DNA from: QGON01 sp963691905
Lineage (GTDB): Bacteria > Pseudomonadota > Gammaproteobacteria > Chromatiales > Chromatiaceae
DNA: 64,000 bases
Direction of reading: 5' to 3'
Assembly: GCA_963691905.1 (NCBI GenBank)
Contig: OY829893.1
Coordinates: 310,001 to 374,000, forward strand
In this document: in pieces, positions 45,709 through 54,328 of the stretch
Layout of the letters: each line of letters starts with the position of its first letter
Position numbering within the stretch: position 1 is the first letter of the stretch
Translations under genes and position numbers: made by a program
Notes under the pieces: generated by a model
What the model was told of the DNA's origin: nothing
The model's input: the letters and a program-made list of their open reading frames with translations, nothing else
Databases searched by the model: none

Positions 45709-45876
45709 TAATAGTAGCTGATAGCTGCCCTCCTGCAGACCGGGCATGGCAATTGCGCTGGCAGTCGCCCTGCTGTTTTATTCGCTTAATAGGCGGCAAC
45801 GGGATAGAGAGTGGCGCCATCAGTTAGATGGGTAATGTGTCTTCAGTGGCGGCCGTGAGGACCTCACCTCAGGAAA

Positions 45877-46389
45877 TTAGCGTATCTCCTCTATTGCAAA
45901 TTTCTTCTCCATCACCCGGGGGTAGATAAGCGCATAGCCCAGCATCTGCCAGTGGGCCATCTCAGTCATTGCGGAAGGCACTACCTGCACAAAATCCTGG
46001 AAGTCCTGCGCCTGATAGCCGTAATCGTGTGCGGCAAGACCACAAACTTTGAACTCCACTCCCAGCTCTGAGTAGTAGCGCATGCGCTCCACCAAGTCCT
46101 TGTATTTTTCATAATTCCACTTTGCCAAGGTGACGATCTCCGCACCATGAATGACGACCTTGAAAGAGAGTTCTTCCGGCGAGTAGTCATAGGGTGCGGC
46201 CATCAAGGGATTCATTGTGGCGCGAATCCAGTACAGGGCTGAGGCGAGATGTGCAGGATCGTTGTAATAGAATTCGAACAGAACCTTCTGGGCAGAGTAG
46301 GGTGTATTGACGATTTCTGCACCATCTTCCTCATCTGCCATAAGCGGCAGAATAAACAGGAACAAAGACAACAGTATAATCTTCTTCAT
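45877..46389 (-). CDS. Exported DsrE-family protein
   Basis: A 170-aa protein with a clear signal peptide (KKIILLSLFLFILPLMA) followed by a DsrE-like domain. It shows KVLFEFYYNDPAHLASALYW, FKVVIHGAEIVTLAKW and a conserved Cys in GVEFKVCGLAAHDYGY, then VVPSAMTEMAHWQMLGYALI. This resembles periplasmic DsrE/YchN-like proteins found in sulfur oxidisers. The start at 46389 follows GGAGG; the open frame extends 81 nt upstream. Role in periplasmic sulfur chemistry is plausible but unproven. Confidence 0.8.
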   Translation of the reverse strand: MKKIILLSLFLFILPLMADEEDGAEIVNTPYSAQKVLFEFYYNDPAHLASALYWIRATMNPLMAAPYDYSPEELSFKVVIHGAEIVTLAKWNYEKYKDLVERMRYYSELGVEFKVCGLAAHDYGYQAQDFQDFVQVVPSAMTEMAHWQMLGYALIYPRVMEKKFAIEEIR

Positions 46390-46499
46390 GTCCGCCTCCG
46401 GAGTGGAGATAGTTAGCCACTCGATACTTTTATATTTAGCACCCTTTGCCCGAAAAACGACCCTTTCCATCTTAGGCTTATTTTCTACGCCAACCCTGT

Positions 46500-46931
46500 T
46501 CAGCTCTGCAGTCCATTGATTACTCCCAGCAGCACCGCATAACGCGCCGCCTTGCCAATCGATATATAGACCAGCGCAGGCAATATCCGCACACCACTCC
46601 AGCCTGCCGCCAGACAGAGTGGATCACCCACTACCGGCAGCCAGGAGAAGAGCAGGGCAGGGCTGCCGAACTTTGCCACCCGTGCCAGCGCCTTCTGTTG
46701 CCCCGCCCTCTTCAATCCCCGGCCGGGGAAGCGTTTCGCCAGCCACCAGCCGATGAGCCAACTGCTGAGTCCGCCCAAGGTATTGCCCAGGGTTGCCACT
46801 GTCCAAAAACGAAATGCCGAATCGGGGGTTTCGTGTACCGCAAATAGCAGCATCGCCTCCGAACCACCGGGCAGTAGTGTGGAGGCGAGAAAACTACCGA
46901 TAAAAAGGGTGAGCGGCCCGGTTGGGTCCAT
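46500..46931 (-). CDS. yqaA: YqaA-family membrane protein (DedA-like)
   Basis: A 143-aa SNARE-associated/DedA-related protein with three to four hydrophobic helices. ASTLLPGGSEAMLLFAV and GNTLGGLSSWLIGWWLAKRF are typical, as is the PVVGDPLCLAAGW segment. The ATG overlaps the stop codon of the upstream methyltransferase gene (TGATG), implying coupling. Confidence 0.88.
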   Translation of the reverse strand: MDPTGPLTLFIGSFLASTLLPGGSEAMLLFAVHETPDSAFRFWTVATLGNTLGGLSSWLIGWWLAKRFPGRGLKRAGQQKALARVAKFGSPALLFSWLPVVGDPLCLAAGWSGVRILPALVYISIGKAARYAVLLGVINGLQS

Positions 46932-47857
46932 CAGGCCTTGAACAGCCAGCAACGATGTGAGGTATGACGCTTGAAGTCATCCGGGACGGTTTGGCGGGTG
47001 ATATCTTCGGCATGTTCCGCAATCGCCGGATCAAGTTTGAACCTGCGCATATTGTTGGAAAAGATAATCTCACCGCCGGGATTAAGCAGTTGCACGCACC
47101 CCTCCAATAACTTGGGATGATCACGCTGCACATCCAGGATATCGCGCATCTTTTTTGAATTGGAGAAGCTCGGCGGATCGAGCATGATCATATCGAAACG
47201 TTCACGCTTTCTGGACAGATGCAGGTACTTGAAGACATCTTCACGCACTAACTGATGCGCTTTATCCCTGAAGCCGTTCAGTTGCAGATTGCGCTGACTC
47301 CATGCCTGATAGGTATTGGAGAGGTCGACGGTGACCGAGCCTTCAGCACCACCCGCCGCTGCATAGACGGTAAAACTGCCGGTGTAGGCAAACAGATTGA
47401 GGAAACGCCGCCCTGATGCACGCTCCCGCACCATGGCCCGAGTATTTCGGTGGTCAAGAAAGAGGCCGGTATCAAGATAGCTGTGCAGGTCGACCTCGAA
47501 GGCCAGTCCGCCCTCGTGCACAATTTTTGGCCTGCCCCATACCCGGCTCTTCTCATACTGCGCTGCCCCTTTCTGCCGACGCCGGGTCTTGAACGCAAGC
47601 GCCTCAACCGGCAGTTCCAGCACCTCACAGATAGCCTCCGCGATAGCCTTCTCCTGTACCTCGTCCAGATCATCTATTCCCTTGCGGGCAAACACCTGGG
47701 CATGCACCTGTCCCTCATACCAGTCGATGGCCAGGGGAAATTCTGGAATATCCCGATCATAGATACGGTAACAGCTGACCTCCCGACGTTTGGCCCACTT
47801 GCTCCAGTGACGAAAGTTTTTGCGCAGACGGTTGGCAAAGGGGGTCAAATCTGACAT
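46931..47857 (-). CDS. Stand-alone RlmK-type 23S rRNA methyltransferase
   Basis: A 308-aa SAM-dependent methyltransferase matching the C-terminal (RlmK) half of E. coli RlmKL, which makes m7G2069. FANRLRKNFRHWSKWAKR at the N-terminus, DYLDTGLFLDHR-like YLDTGLFLDHRNTRAMVRE, NLFAYTGSFTVYAAAGGA (SAM motif I), DLSNTYQAWSQRNLQLNG and LDPPSFSNSKKM (motif IV) are visible. The RlmL half with THUMP domain is absent. The start at 47857 (MSDLTPFANRL) overlaps the stop of the DUF423 gene (TAATG); the longer open frame upstream is not coding. Confidence 0.85.
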   Translation of the reverse strand: MSDLTPFANRLRKNFRHWSKWAKRREVSCYRIYDRDIPEFPLAIDWYEGQVHAQVFARKGIDDLDEVQEKAIAEAICEVLELPVEALAFKTRRRQKGAAQYEKSRVWGRPKIVHEGGLAFEVDLHSYLDTGLFLDHRNTRAMVRERASGRRFLNLFAYTGSFTVYAAAGGAEGSVTVDLSNTYQAWSQRNLQLNGFRDKAHQLVREDVFKYLHLSRKRERFDMIMLDPPSFSNSKKMRDILDVQRDHPKLLEGCVQLLNPGGEIIFSNNMRRFKLDPAIAEHAEDITRQTVPDDFKRHTSHRCWLFKA

Positions 47858-48231
47858 TAGCCGATACGTCGCGCCGCCAGGGCGAGTGATATCCAACCGA
47901 CGATAAATGCAGTGCCACCAATGGGGGTGACCATGCCCCACGGATTCACGCCTGTGAGGGCGAGCAGATAGAGGCTGCCGGAGAAGAGCAGTATGCCGAT
48001 GATAAAAGACCAGCCGGAAATTGTTAATGCCGTCGAACGTGTGTGAAGCGCCAGCAAGCCCACTGCCAACAGCGCCAGGCTGTGCACTCCCTGATAGTGG
48101 ACACCTTTCTGGAAGACCAGCAGCATCTCCGGGGTGACCAGCTCTTTCAGGCTGTGGGCGCCAAAAGCGCCAATGACGACTGTCAGGCAACCACTCACCG
48201 CGCCGATAAAAAGAAAGTTGCGTACCATCAA
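47857..48231 (-). CDS. DUF423 family membrane protein
   Basis: A 124-aa protein with four hydrophobic segments. GAFGAHSLKELVTPEMLLVF and the C-terminal PIGGTAFIVGWISLALAA pattern define DUF423. Start codon overlaps the preceding gene (ATGA), end overlaps the methyltransferase start. Function unknown. Confidence 0.9.
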   Translation of the reverse strand: MMVRNFLFIGAVSGCLTVVIGAFGAHSLKELVTPEMLLVFQKGVHYQGVHSLALLAVGLLALHTRSTALTISGWSFIIGILLFSGSLYLLALTGVNPWGMVTPIGGTAFIVGWISLALAARRIG

Positions 48232-48770
48232 AGCTGCTCCAGCGACTTCAGTTCTTCCAGGATACCCAGCACCATCTCCTCGGTCGGCCCGTCGAGTTTA
48301 TTGCAGAGCTTGTCTGGATTCCTCTCACCATTGATCAGGGGACGAATTACCGAAGCCAGTTGCGCCATGGGACCACCTGCCCTGCTCATCTGGTCCGCCA
48401 TCTCCGCGATCAGTTGCAGCGCCTGCACATTGCCGGTTGCAGCGGCATTGATCATGGATGCCAGCCCCGGCGCCGCCTGAGCCGGATCGGGTTTGGCGTT
48501 GGGATCGGGCAGGGTGGAGGGATCCTGCAGCCCCTTCAGGATCGCTTCAGCGATGACCTGATCCTCCTCATCAAGGCCATTCAATATCTCTATATCCCGG
48601 CGACCGCCCATGATGCGCCGGATGGCCGCCACCAAGTCGGTCCACTCGTTATTTTCAGCCGCCTTCAGCAGCTGCTCAAATTCGACTTTACGGTCCGGAT
48701 CGGTACCACTCTTTACCACTTCGTTGATAAAAAGGGCGTGCACGCTGAGTATCTGTTCGCGGCGATTCAT
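48228..48770 (-). CDS. Conserved hypothetical, helical protein
   Basis: A 180-aa acidic, helix-rich cytoplasmic protein (MNRREQILSVHALFINEVVK, RRIMGGRRDIEILNGLDEED, QALQLIAEMADQMSRAGG). No known catalytic motif. Overlaps the DUF423 start by 4 nt, so the four genes 48770 to 46500 form one operon. I do not recognise a family. Confidence 0.7.
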   Translation of the reverse strand: MNRREQILSVHALFINEVVKSGTDPDRKVEFEQLLKAAENNEWTDLVAAIRRIMGGRRDIEILNGLDEEDQVIAEAILKGLQDPSTLPDPNAKPDPAQAAPGLASMINAAATGNVQALQLIAEMADQMSRAGGPMAQLASVIRPLINGERNPDKLCNKLDGPTEEMVLGILEELKSLEQL

Positions 48771-48804
48771 AAAAAATCCTGATTTGTTGTCATCTAAAAA
48801 CAGA

Positions 48805-48838
48805 CGTAGGCCCGATCAAGCGTAGCGGATCGGGCATT
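48805..48838. repeat. Palindromic intergenic repeat (GATC family, inverted)
   Basis: CGTAGGCCCGATCAAGCGTA followed by GCGGATCGGGCATT, the reverse complement of the copy at 23446. Confidence 0.75.
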
Positions 48839-48855
48839 CCCTAATTGGCAGAGTA

Positions 48856-49494
48856 CTATGGAGAAATCTCATTCAGAGAATCTGTCGCAATCTCTCTCAC
48901 ATCCGGGTGTTCATCCTGCTGCAATTTCCGCAGCACCGGAATAACCTCCGGGGTAGCAACCAGCCCAAGATAGTGGGCAATATCGGCGCGAATATTGGCC
49001 TCCGGGGAATCGGCCATTCGTACTAGGGCTGGCACCGCAGACGACAGCAACGCATTGCCCTGCAGATCCTCCATTACCACGCCGATGCCGATGCGTGCCG
49101 TCATGGGTGTACCGCTATCTTCGAGCAGTGCCAACAGGTTGATCAGGGATGCCGGATCACGCTCAATGCCCTCCGCCACCTTATGCGGGCGCTGGGTCTC
49201 AAGCAGATGACTGAAATATTCACCAAAACCCTTGCCGGTGGCGGCCAGCTCGCACCAATGCGCCAGTTCAGACTGGCTGTGCATCCCCTCCAACTCAAAC
49301 GGCCCAATGCGGGTCCAGGGAACACTGCGCGTCCCCACCGCCTGAGCCGCTTCAGGATGTTCCACAATATTGATCGCTTCCAGACGGCCCAGATGCCCCT
49401 CTTCGAGCAGACGACTCAGCGCTTCAAGGACTGCGGGGCAGTGGGTGCAGCCGGTGGCAAGCAGCAGCAGTGCATCAGGAGGCGTTGTGGACAT
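48856..49494 (-). CDS. Thioredoxin-like and HEAT-repeat fusion protein
   Basis: A 212-aa protein. Residues about 1-85 form a thioredoxin/glutaredoxin-like domain with the CxxC active site TGCTHCPAVLEAL and a cis-Pro region (TRSVPWTRIGP). Residues about 120-210 contain two to three HEAT-like repeats (SAVPALVRMADSPEANIRAD, VIPVLRKLQQDEHPDVREIA). No signal peptide, so it is cytoplasmic. A redox partner-binding role is inferred. Confidence 0.75.
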   Translation of the reverse strand: MSTTPPDALLLLATGCTHCPAVLEALSRLLEEGHLGRLEAINIVEHPEAAQAVGTRSVPWTRIGPFELEGMHSQSELAHWCELAATGKGFGEYFSHLLETQRPHKVAEGIERDPASLINLLALLEDSGTPMTARIGIGVVMEDLQGNALLSSAVPALVRMADSPEANIRADIAHYLGLVATPEVIPVLRKLQQDEHPDVREIATDSLNEISP

Positions 49495-49528
49495 GAGAAC
49501 CCGGTGTGTGGAGCGAGTGAGCGCAGGC

Positions 49529-49732
49529 TCAGTAGTGCGGAGGCGGAGGCTCGTCGGTATGCCCCTCCAGTGGCGAAAGACTCAACGCCTGGAGACGCTG
49601 CCGCATATCCTCAATCTCCTGCTGCAGGCTGTCAATAATCTGTTGTTGGTGCCCCACCGACTGGTTGAGCGACTGGATATTCTCCTCCTGAAACGCCAGC
49701 CGGGTCTCCAGTTCAATCAGCCGTGCATCCAT
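49529..49732 (-). CDS. slyX: SlyX family protein
   Basis: A 67-aa coiled-coil protein: RLIELETRLAFQEENIQSLN, SVGHQQQIIDSLQQEIEDMR and the proline-rich PPPPHY tail, all typical for SlyX. Function unknown. Starts 2 nt after the ArsR-type gene ends. Confidence 0.92.
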   Translation of the reverse strand: MDARLIELETRLAFQEENIQSLNQSVGHQQQIIDSLQQEIEDMRQRLQALSLSPLEGHTDEPPPPHY

Positions 49733-49734
49733 CT

Positions 49735-50070
49735 TCAGGATCTCGGATAACGGTCATCGAGGTTGGCGGGGCAGAGCACATTGCGCATGATACCGATGAG
49801 ATCCAGCAACTGAGGATTGCGAATACGGTAGTAGATGCGATTCGCCTCCTTGCGGGAGACCACGATATTCTTGTTGCGCAGCTGCTCCAGATGCTGGGAG
49901 ATATTGCTTTGGGAGGTGCCCGTCCTTTCAACGATCTCTCCGACGGAGAGTTCACTCTCGCCCAGAGAGCAGAGTATCTTCCATCGCAGAGGATGGGCCA
50001 TCGCTTTCAAAGCGTTGGCGGTCAGGGCGGTATCTTCCTCGGTCGCTTGCGGTTCGTTCGGCTCGCTCAT
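49735..50070 (-). CDS. ArsR/SmtB-family regulator with two spaced cysteines
   Basis: A 111-aa winged-helix repressor: ALKAMAHPLRWKILCSL, ELSVGEIVERTGTSQSNISQ (recognition helix) and RKEANRIYYRI wing. Two Cys are present, C34 and C100, spaced by 66 residues, the same spacing as the sulfide/persulfide-sensing pair in SqrR, BigR and HlyU. Metal-binding ELCVCDL is absent. A thiol switch for reactive sulfur is plausible in this sulfur oxidiser. Target genes are not apparent in the window. Confidence 0.85.
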   Translation of the reverse strand: MSEPNEPQATEEDTALTANALKAMAHPLRWKILCSLGESELSVGEIVERTGTSQSNISQHLEQLRNKNIVVSRKEANRIYYRIRNPQLLDLIGIMRNVLCPANLDDRYPRS

Positions 50071-50079
50071 AACTGACTC

Positions 50080-50925
50080 CTAAGCTGCATCCTCATCGCG
50101 GACATATCCGGTCATATCTTTTGCGATGCAGATAATATGGCTGATCTTACCATCTTGATCTTTAACGGCGGTACGGGCAAAAAGTATCGGTACACGGCGC
50201 CCGTCCTTGGCGATGAAACGCGCTTCGATGCGGCTTATCGCCCCGGTACGAATCAGCGCTTCGAGCCAGGTTCCGAAAAAAGCCCCGGCCTGCTCCTCTT
50301 CCGCCTCCTCGAACACGTCGCTGATCCACAGGCTCTGCAGATCACTCTCTGTATAGTCGAGCATCCGGCAGGCGGCGGGATTGGCGGATTCGATCCCACC
50401 CTCGGGATTCAGCACCAGCAGTGCCTCGCCCATATAGGTGATGATATTTTCCAGATGCTGTTTGGCGGCAGCCAGTTCTGCGGTGCGTTCCGCCACCTTC
50501 TGCTCCAGCACCCGGTTCAGCTGGCGCTCTTTCTCGATGAGACGGAAGTAGGTACTGATCTTGTTGATCAGCTGGTTATCGTCGATGGGCTTCAGTAAAT
50601 AGTCCACGGCGCCCACCTCGTATCCCTTCTGCTGGAACTCTTCGGTCTTGAAGGCCGCCGTGAGGAAGATGATGGGAATGTCTTTGGTCTTTTTGCGGAT
50701 CTTCAGCATCGATGCGGTCTGAAATCCGTCCATCTCCGGCATCTGAACATCGAGAATGATCAGATCGATACCCGGCACCTTGACCGCGATATCCAGGGCC
50801 TGCTGGCCGGAGATCGCCTCGAATATCTCCACATCCATATGCCGCTCAACAAGGGTTCTGAGCGTAAACAGATTATGTTCATGATCATCGACGATCAGCA
50901 ACTTGAACCCGGAGTAACGTTTCAT
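50080..50925 (-). CDS. Response regulator with PAS domain
   Basis: A 281-aa protein: receiver domain (LLIVDDHEHNLFTLRTL, Asp in LIILDVQMPEMDG, Lys in YLLKPID; about 8-125), coiled coil, then a PAS domain (about 155-270, NIITYMGEALLVLNPEGGIE to ICIAKDMTG). No DNA-binding or GGDEF output. Start at 50925 (MKRYSGF) after AGAGAG. Lies 40 nt downstream of the hybrid kinase gene and is probably its partner. Confidence 0.85.
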   Translation of the reverse strand: MKRYSGFKLLIVDDHEHNLFTLRTLVERHMDVEIFEAISGQQALDIAVKVPGIDLIILDVQMPEMDGFQTASMLKIRKKTKDIPIIFLTAAFKTEEFQQKGYEVGAVDYLLKPIDDNQLINKISTYFRLIEKERQLNRVLEQKVAERTAELAAAKQHLENIITYMGEALLVLNPEGGIESANPAACRMLDYTESDLQSLWISDVFEEAEEEQAGAFFGTWLEALIRTGAISRIEARFIAKDGRRVPILFARTAVKDQDGKISHIICIAKDMTGYVRDEDAA

Positions 50926-50965
50926 CTCTCTGTTTTGGTCTGTCTGCTGCTGTGAAACCGGTCCG

Positions 50966-53335
50966 TTACAACGGCAGGTGCCGGGCAATCAACGCCTTCA
51001 ATTCATCGGCATCGATCGGTTTTGGGATAAAGTCATCCGCACCTGCCTCTATACACCGCTCCCGATCTACCGCCGTATTTTTTGCGGTGAGCGCGACGAC
51101 CGCCATATCTCTGAAACGACCATCTTCGCGGATATGCCTGATCGTATCATAGCCATCCATCTCCGGCATCATGATGTCCATCAACACAATGGCAAATTCC
51201 GGGTCCTCTTCAAGGGTCTCCAGCGCCTCCCTGCCATCCCCCGCTGCCGTGATCTCCAAACCCCAGCTTTCGAGCAGGGGCGTCAACGCCAGCAGATTGC
51301 GCAGGTCATCATCAACCAACAATACGCGCTTGCCATTGAAATCCGCCTCCCCGGCTGTTGCAGATTGCGGCATCACCGCATCCTCCGGCTCCGTCAACGG
51401 TTCCCGCTGATGTTCCTGCAATCCAAACACCTCTGGTTCGACATGCTCCAGCCGCGCCTCGTCAATATCGGAGTGGTCGAACTCCAGCGGCAGGCAGAGT
51501 GTGAATACCGAACCCTTCCCCTCCTTACTCTCCAGCCTGATATCGCCGTCCATCAGATGGGCAAGCTCCCGGCTGATGCTCAGACCCAGGCCGGTGCCAC
51601 CAAAACGACGACTGGTGGAGCCATCAGCCTGCTTGAACGCCTCGAAGATCTCCCCAAGCTTGTCGCCAGGGATTCCGATGCCGCTATCCTCCACCCCAAT
51701 ACAGACAGGACGGGCACTATCTTCGCCCTCATAGGCATGTATCGTCACTCCACCACTTTTGGTGAATTTAACCGCATTGGAGAGAAAATTCTTCAGTATC
51801 TGCCGCACCTTATCATGATCGGAAACAAAGGATTCCGGGGCGTCCGGAGCGATATCTGCCGTAAAAGAGAGGGATTTTGCATCGAACTGGGGCTTCACCA
51901 GCTCCATCAACTCCTCGATCAAACGCCGCAGATCAATTCGTTCCAGGCTGAAACTGGCCTGTCCCGCCTCAATCCGTGAGAGATCGAGAATATTGTCGAT
52001 CAGCGCTTTCAGATCCGCCCCTGCCTCATGGATCACCGAAACCTGTTTGCGTTGCGCGCCATGCAACGCCTCCGGCCCCTCTGAAAGCATTTTGGAGAGC
52101 AGCAAAATGGAGTTCAGCGGGGTGCGCAGCTCATGACTGACATTGGCCAGAAACTCCGACTTGTAGCGGTTCGACTCTTCCAGCTGGCGGGCATGCTGCC
52201 GCTGCTCTTCCGAGTGGTGAGTATGCGCTTCGGCCAGCACCGTCAACTGCTCACCCAGATCCCGTACCTCCCTGGGCCCCCGCCAATGGAAGCGAACCGG
52301 CTCATCCTCACGCAATACCCGTCCGACCCCCTCCGTCAGGGTCTGGCCAAAACGGGAAACGCTCAAGGCGATCCACCTGGCTGACAACAACACAAGCAGC
52401 GAGACGACAAAGACAATGGTAAGTACGCGCATGACCAGCGTATTACGAAACTCGGAGAGCGGTGACGGATCCACCGCACGCCCAACCCAGAGCGGCCCCG
52501 AATCCTCGGTCATGAACATCGGCACCCAGATAACCTGCTGACCGGCATCTCCCTTCCAGAGGGCCAGCTTACCCGCCGTAAAGATCTCTTTCAGACCTGA
52601 AAAATCGGTGAAGGCACGGGGCTTCTGGCCACCGGAGATCTGTTCCTCCAGATAGACACCGTCATTGTTGACCCAGAGTGTATTCCGGTAAGCCCTGGCC
52701 ATGCCGCCGACATCGACATTGGCAACCACCGCCCCAACCGTTTTGCCGAAACCCTGGGGACCACTGCCTTCAATCGGACTGACCATCCGCAGCGTCATGA
52801 AGCGTCTGGGGTCATCGTGTGCCGCTTCGGGGTTCAGGCTGATCAGACTTACCGCAACGGTTCCAAGCTCCTGCCGCATGCCCGCCTGTCTCATCTCCAG
52901 ATTCGGCAGATCGGGCTGAGTGGCAGTGGGTTCCCACCGCTGAGTTCGCGCATTCCGCTCCAGCCAGAAGCGGGGGCTTGCCTGATCGTCCAAAAAGAGA
53001 ATCTGGATGATGTCAAACTGATCCCGCAGAACCTTATTGATCCATCCGGTATAGTTCACCCGCGCCTTGTCGATGCGCGCCTCGTCTTCCACCCCGGACT
53101 CTCCCAAAACACCGCCGGGTTCCGGCAGTTTAGCCAGCAGCCGCAGCATTTCATGGCGACTGGCCAAGTGCTCATCAAGATCCCTGAAATCAGCCCGCAG
53201 ATTCTGCAGATGCGCCTTATGGTAGAAGAGCTCCAGCCGATCCAGGACAAAAGGCAGATTGGAGACAACCATCACGGTCAGTGGAACCAGACCAAACAGG
53301 AAAAGAAACAGCAGGATCTGAGTGCGCAGTTTCAT
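50966..53335 (-). CDS. Hybrid sensor histidine kinase
   Basis: A 789-aa kinase. TM1 (LLFLFLFGLVPLTVMVV) is followed by a long periplasmic sensor (about 30-300, Cache-like with WVNNDGVYLEEQISGG) and TM2 (TIVFVVSLLVLLSARWIAL). HAMP-like and coiled segments lead to HisKA with His in FLANVSHELRTPLNS, HATPase (GGTGLGLSIS) and a C-terminal receiver (VLLVDDDLRNLLAL, Asp in VLMDIMMPEMDG, Lys in FIPKPID). No Hpt domain is present, so the relay may end on the linked PAS response regulator. Ligand unknown. Confidence 0.92.
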   Translation of the reverse strand: MKLRTQILLFLFLFGLVPLTVMVVSNLPFVLDRLELFYHKAHLQNLRADFRDLDEHLASRHEMLRLLAKLPEPGGVLGESGVEDEARIDKARVNYTGWINKVLRDQFDIIQILFLDDQASPRFWLERNARTQRWEPTATQPDLPNLEMRQAGMRQELGTVAVSLISLNPEAAHDDPRRFMTLRMVSPIEGSGPQGFGKTVGAVVANVDVGGMARAYRNTLWVNNDGVYLEEQISGGQKPRAFTDFSGLKEIFTAGKLALWKGDAGQQVIWVPMFMTEDSGPLWVGRAVDPSPLSEFRNTLVMRVLTIVFVVSLLVLLSARWIALSVSRFGQTLTEGVGRVLREDEPVRFHWRGPREVRDLGEQLTVLAEAHTHHSEEQRQHARQLEESNRYKSEFLANVSHELRTPLNSILLLSKMLSEGPEALHGAQRKQVSVIHEAGADLKALIDNILDLSRIEAGQASFSLERIDLRRLIEELMELVKPQFDAKSLSFTADIAPDAPESFVSDHDKVRQILKNFLSNAVKFTKSGGVTIHAYEGEDSARPVCIGVEDSGIGIPGDKLGEIFEAFKQADGSTSRRFGGTGLGLSISRELAHLMDGDIRLESKEGKGSVFTLCLPLEFDHSDIDEARLEHVEPEVFGLQEHQREPLTEPEDAVMPQSATAGEADFNGKRVLLVDDDLRNLLALTPLLESWGLEITAAGDGREALETLEEDPEFAIVLMDIMMPEMDGYDTIRHIREDGRFRDMAVVALTAKNTAVDRERCIEAGADDFIPKPIDADELKALIARHLPL

Positions 53336-53415
53336 TCACATATCCTGCGCCAATCCAATAATACCGGCGGTCAGGGAGGGAGCATTCGCTGACCTGCACT
53401 GCATCAAAATCACGT

Positions 53416-53880
53416 TCAGAGCGACTCGACCAACTGTAAAACCTGCCCGGCATGCCCCTTGGGTTTCACATCGTAAAGCGCTTCACGCACCACGCCCGAT
53501 TTGTCGATGATGAACGTGGAGCGCACGATTCCCATGCGTTTCTGGCCATGTGCCTCCTTCTCCTGCCAAACGCCGAAGGCCTCACAAGCTTCCCCCTCGG
53601 GATCCGCCAGCAGGCGTACCGTCAAGCCGTGCTTATCGCGAAAAGAGGCATGACTCCCGCAATTGTCACGGCTGATGCCGAAAACCAGGGTATCCAGCTT
53701 TTCAAAATCCTCCATTAAATCGGATAGCTCCACCGCCTCGATCGTACAGCCCGTCGTGTCATCCTTGGGATAGAAATAGAGCACAAGGTTTTTCTTATCC
53801 AGATAATCACTGGAATCGACCATGTACATATCCGCGTCAGGCAACTGGAAGGGGGGTGCCTTCTGACCAACTTGCAGCAT
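53416..53880 (-). CDS. bcp: Bcp/PrxQ-type peroxiredoxin
   Basis: A 154-aa thiol peroxidase. The peroxidatic Cys is in DDTTGCTIEAVE. A Cys further on, in ISRDNCGSHASFRDKHG, lies outside the usual PrxQ resolving position five residues after the first, so the mechanism may differ. VLYFYPKDDTTG and the C-terminal GHAGQVLQLVESL support the family. Start after GGAG. Reduces hydrogen and organic peroxides in the cytoplasm. Confidence 0.88.
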   Translation of the reverse strand: MLQVGQKAPPFQLPDADMYMVDSSDYLDKKNLVLYFYPKDDTTGCTIEAVELSDLMEDFEKLDTLVFGISRDNCGSHASFRDKHGLTVRLLADPEGEACEAFGVWQEKEAHGQKRMGIVRSTFIIDKSGVVREALYDVKPKGHAGQVLQLVESL

Positions 53881-54328
53881 AAATACTCCTTATTCTTCTC
53901 ATTATGAAGTTGAAACCAAAGGTATGAAAACTGTATGGCATGTCTAGATACCACTCTGCTGAAGGGTGCACAGGAGAGGTAACAACACCAACGTGGGTGT
54001 CGGCTATCAGGGTTCTCCTTTCAATTTATCTGCACTTTGCCAAACAGCAGCAGCGATTGATGCACTCGCCGTCTACCCATGAAGATAGTGAGCCAGCCAG
54101 GGAACGTCAACTCCCCCACTTCTCCCAGCCTTTTCGCATTTCGCTCATCTGTAACAGATGATCACACCCCTCACCCATCAAACAAGGTAGGCAAACAGTC
54201 GATTTCATAGCATAATCAGTCCCCTGAAAGGTCGCACCCACCTTAGTGCTTCTATTCGACCAACAGAAAATTCATGGTTTTTCCACTTGCCCGGCAATTC
54301 TGGCCAGGGAATCACAGGCAACCGAAAC
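53881..54328. other. Intergenic region with one 17-bp palindrome
   Basis: A 448-bp stretch between bcp and the AAA+ ATPase gene. A perfect palindrome TCATCTGT-a-ACAGATGA lies at 54145-54161, a possible operator. A -10-like CATAAT lies at about 54209. A 73-codon open frame at 53940 shows no protein-like signal, and I see nothing else. Confidence 0.4.

Noticed and set aside
45621..45827. 68-codon open frame upstream of the 484-aa gene
   Set aside because: No ribosome-binding site and protein-unlike composition; overlaps the AT-rich control region.
46931..48190. Long 419-aa version of the RlmK-type protein
   Set aside because: The extra 111 N-terminal residues are out-of-frame DUF423 sequence; the family start is at 47857 with coupled TAATG.
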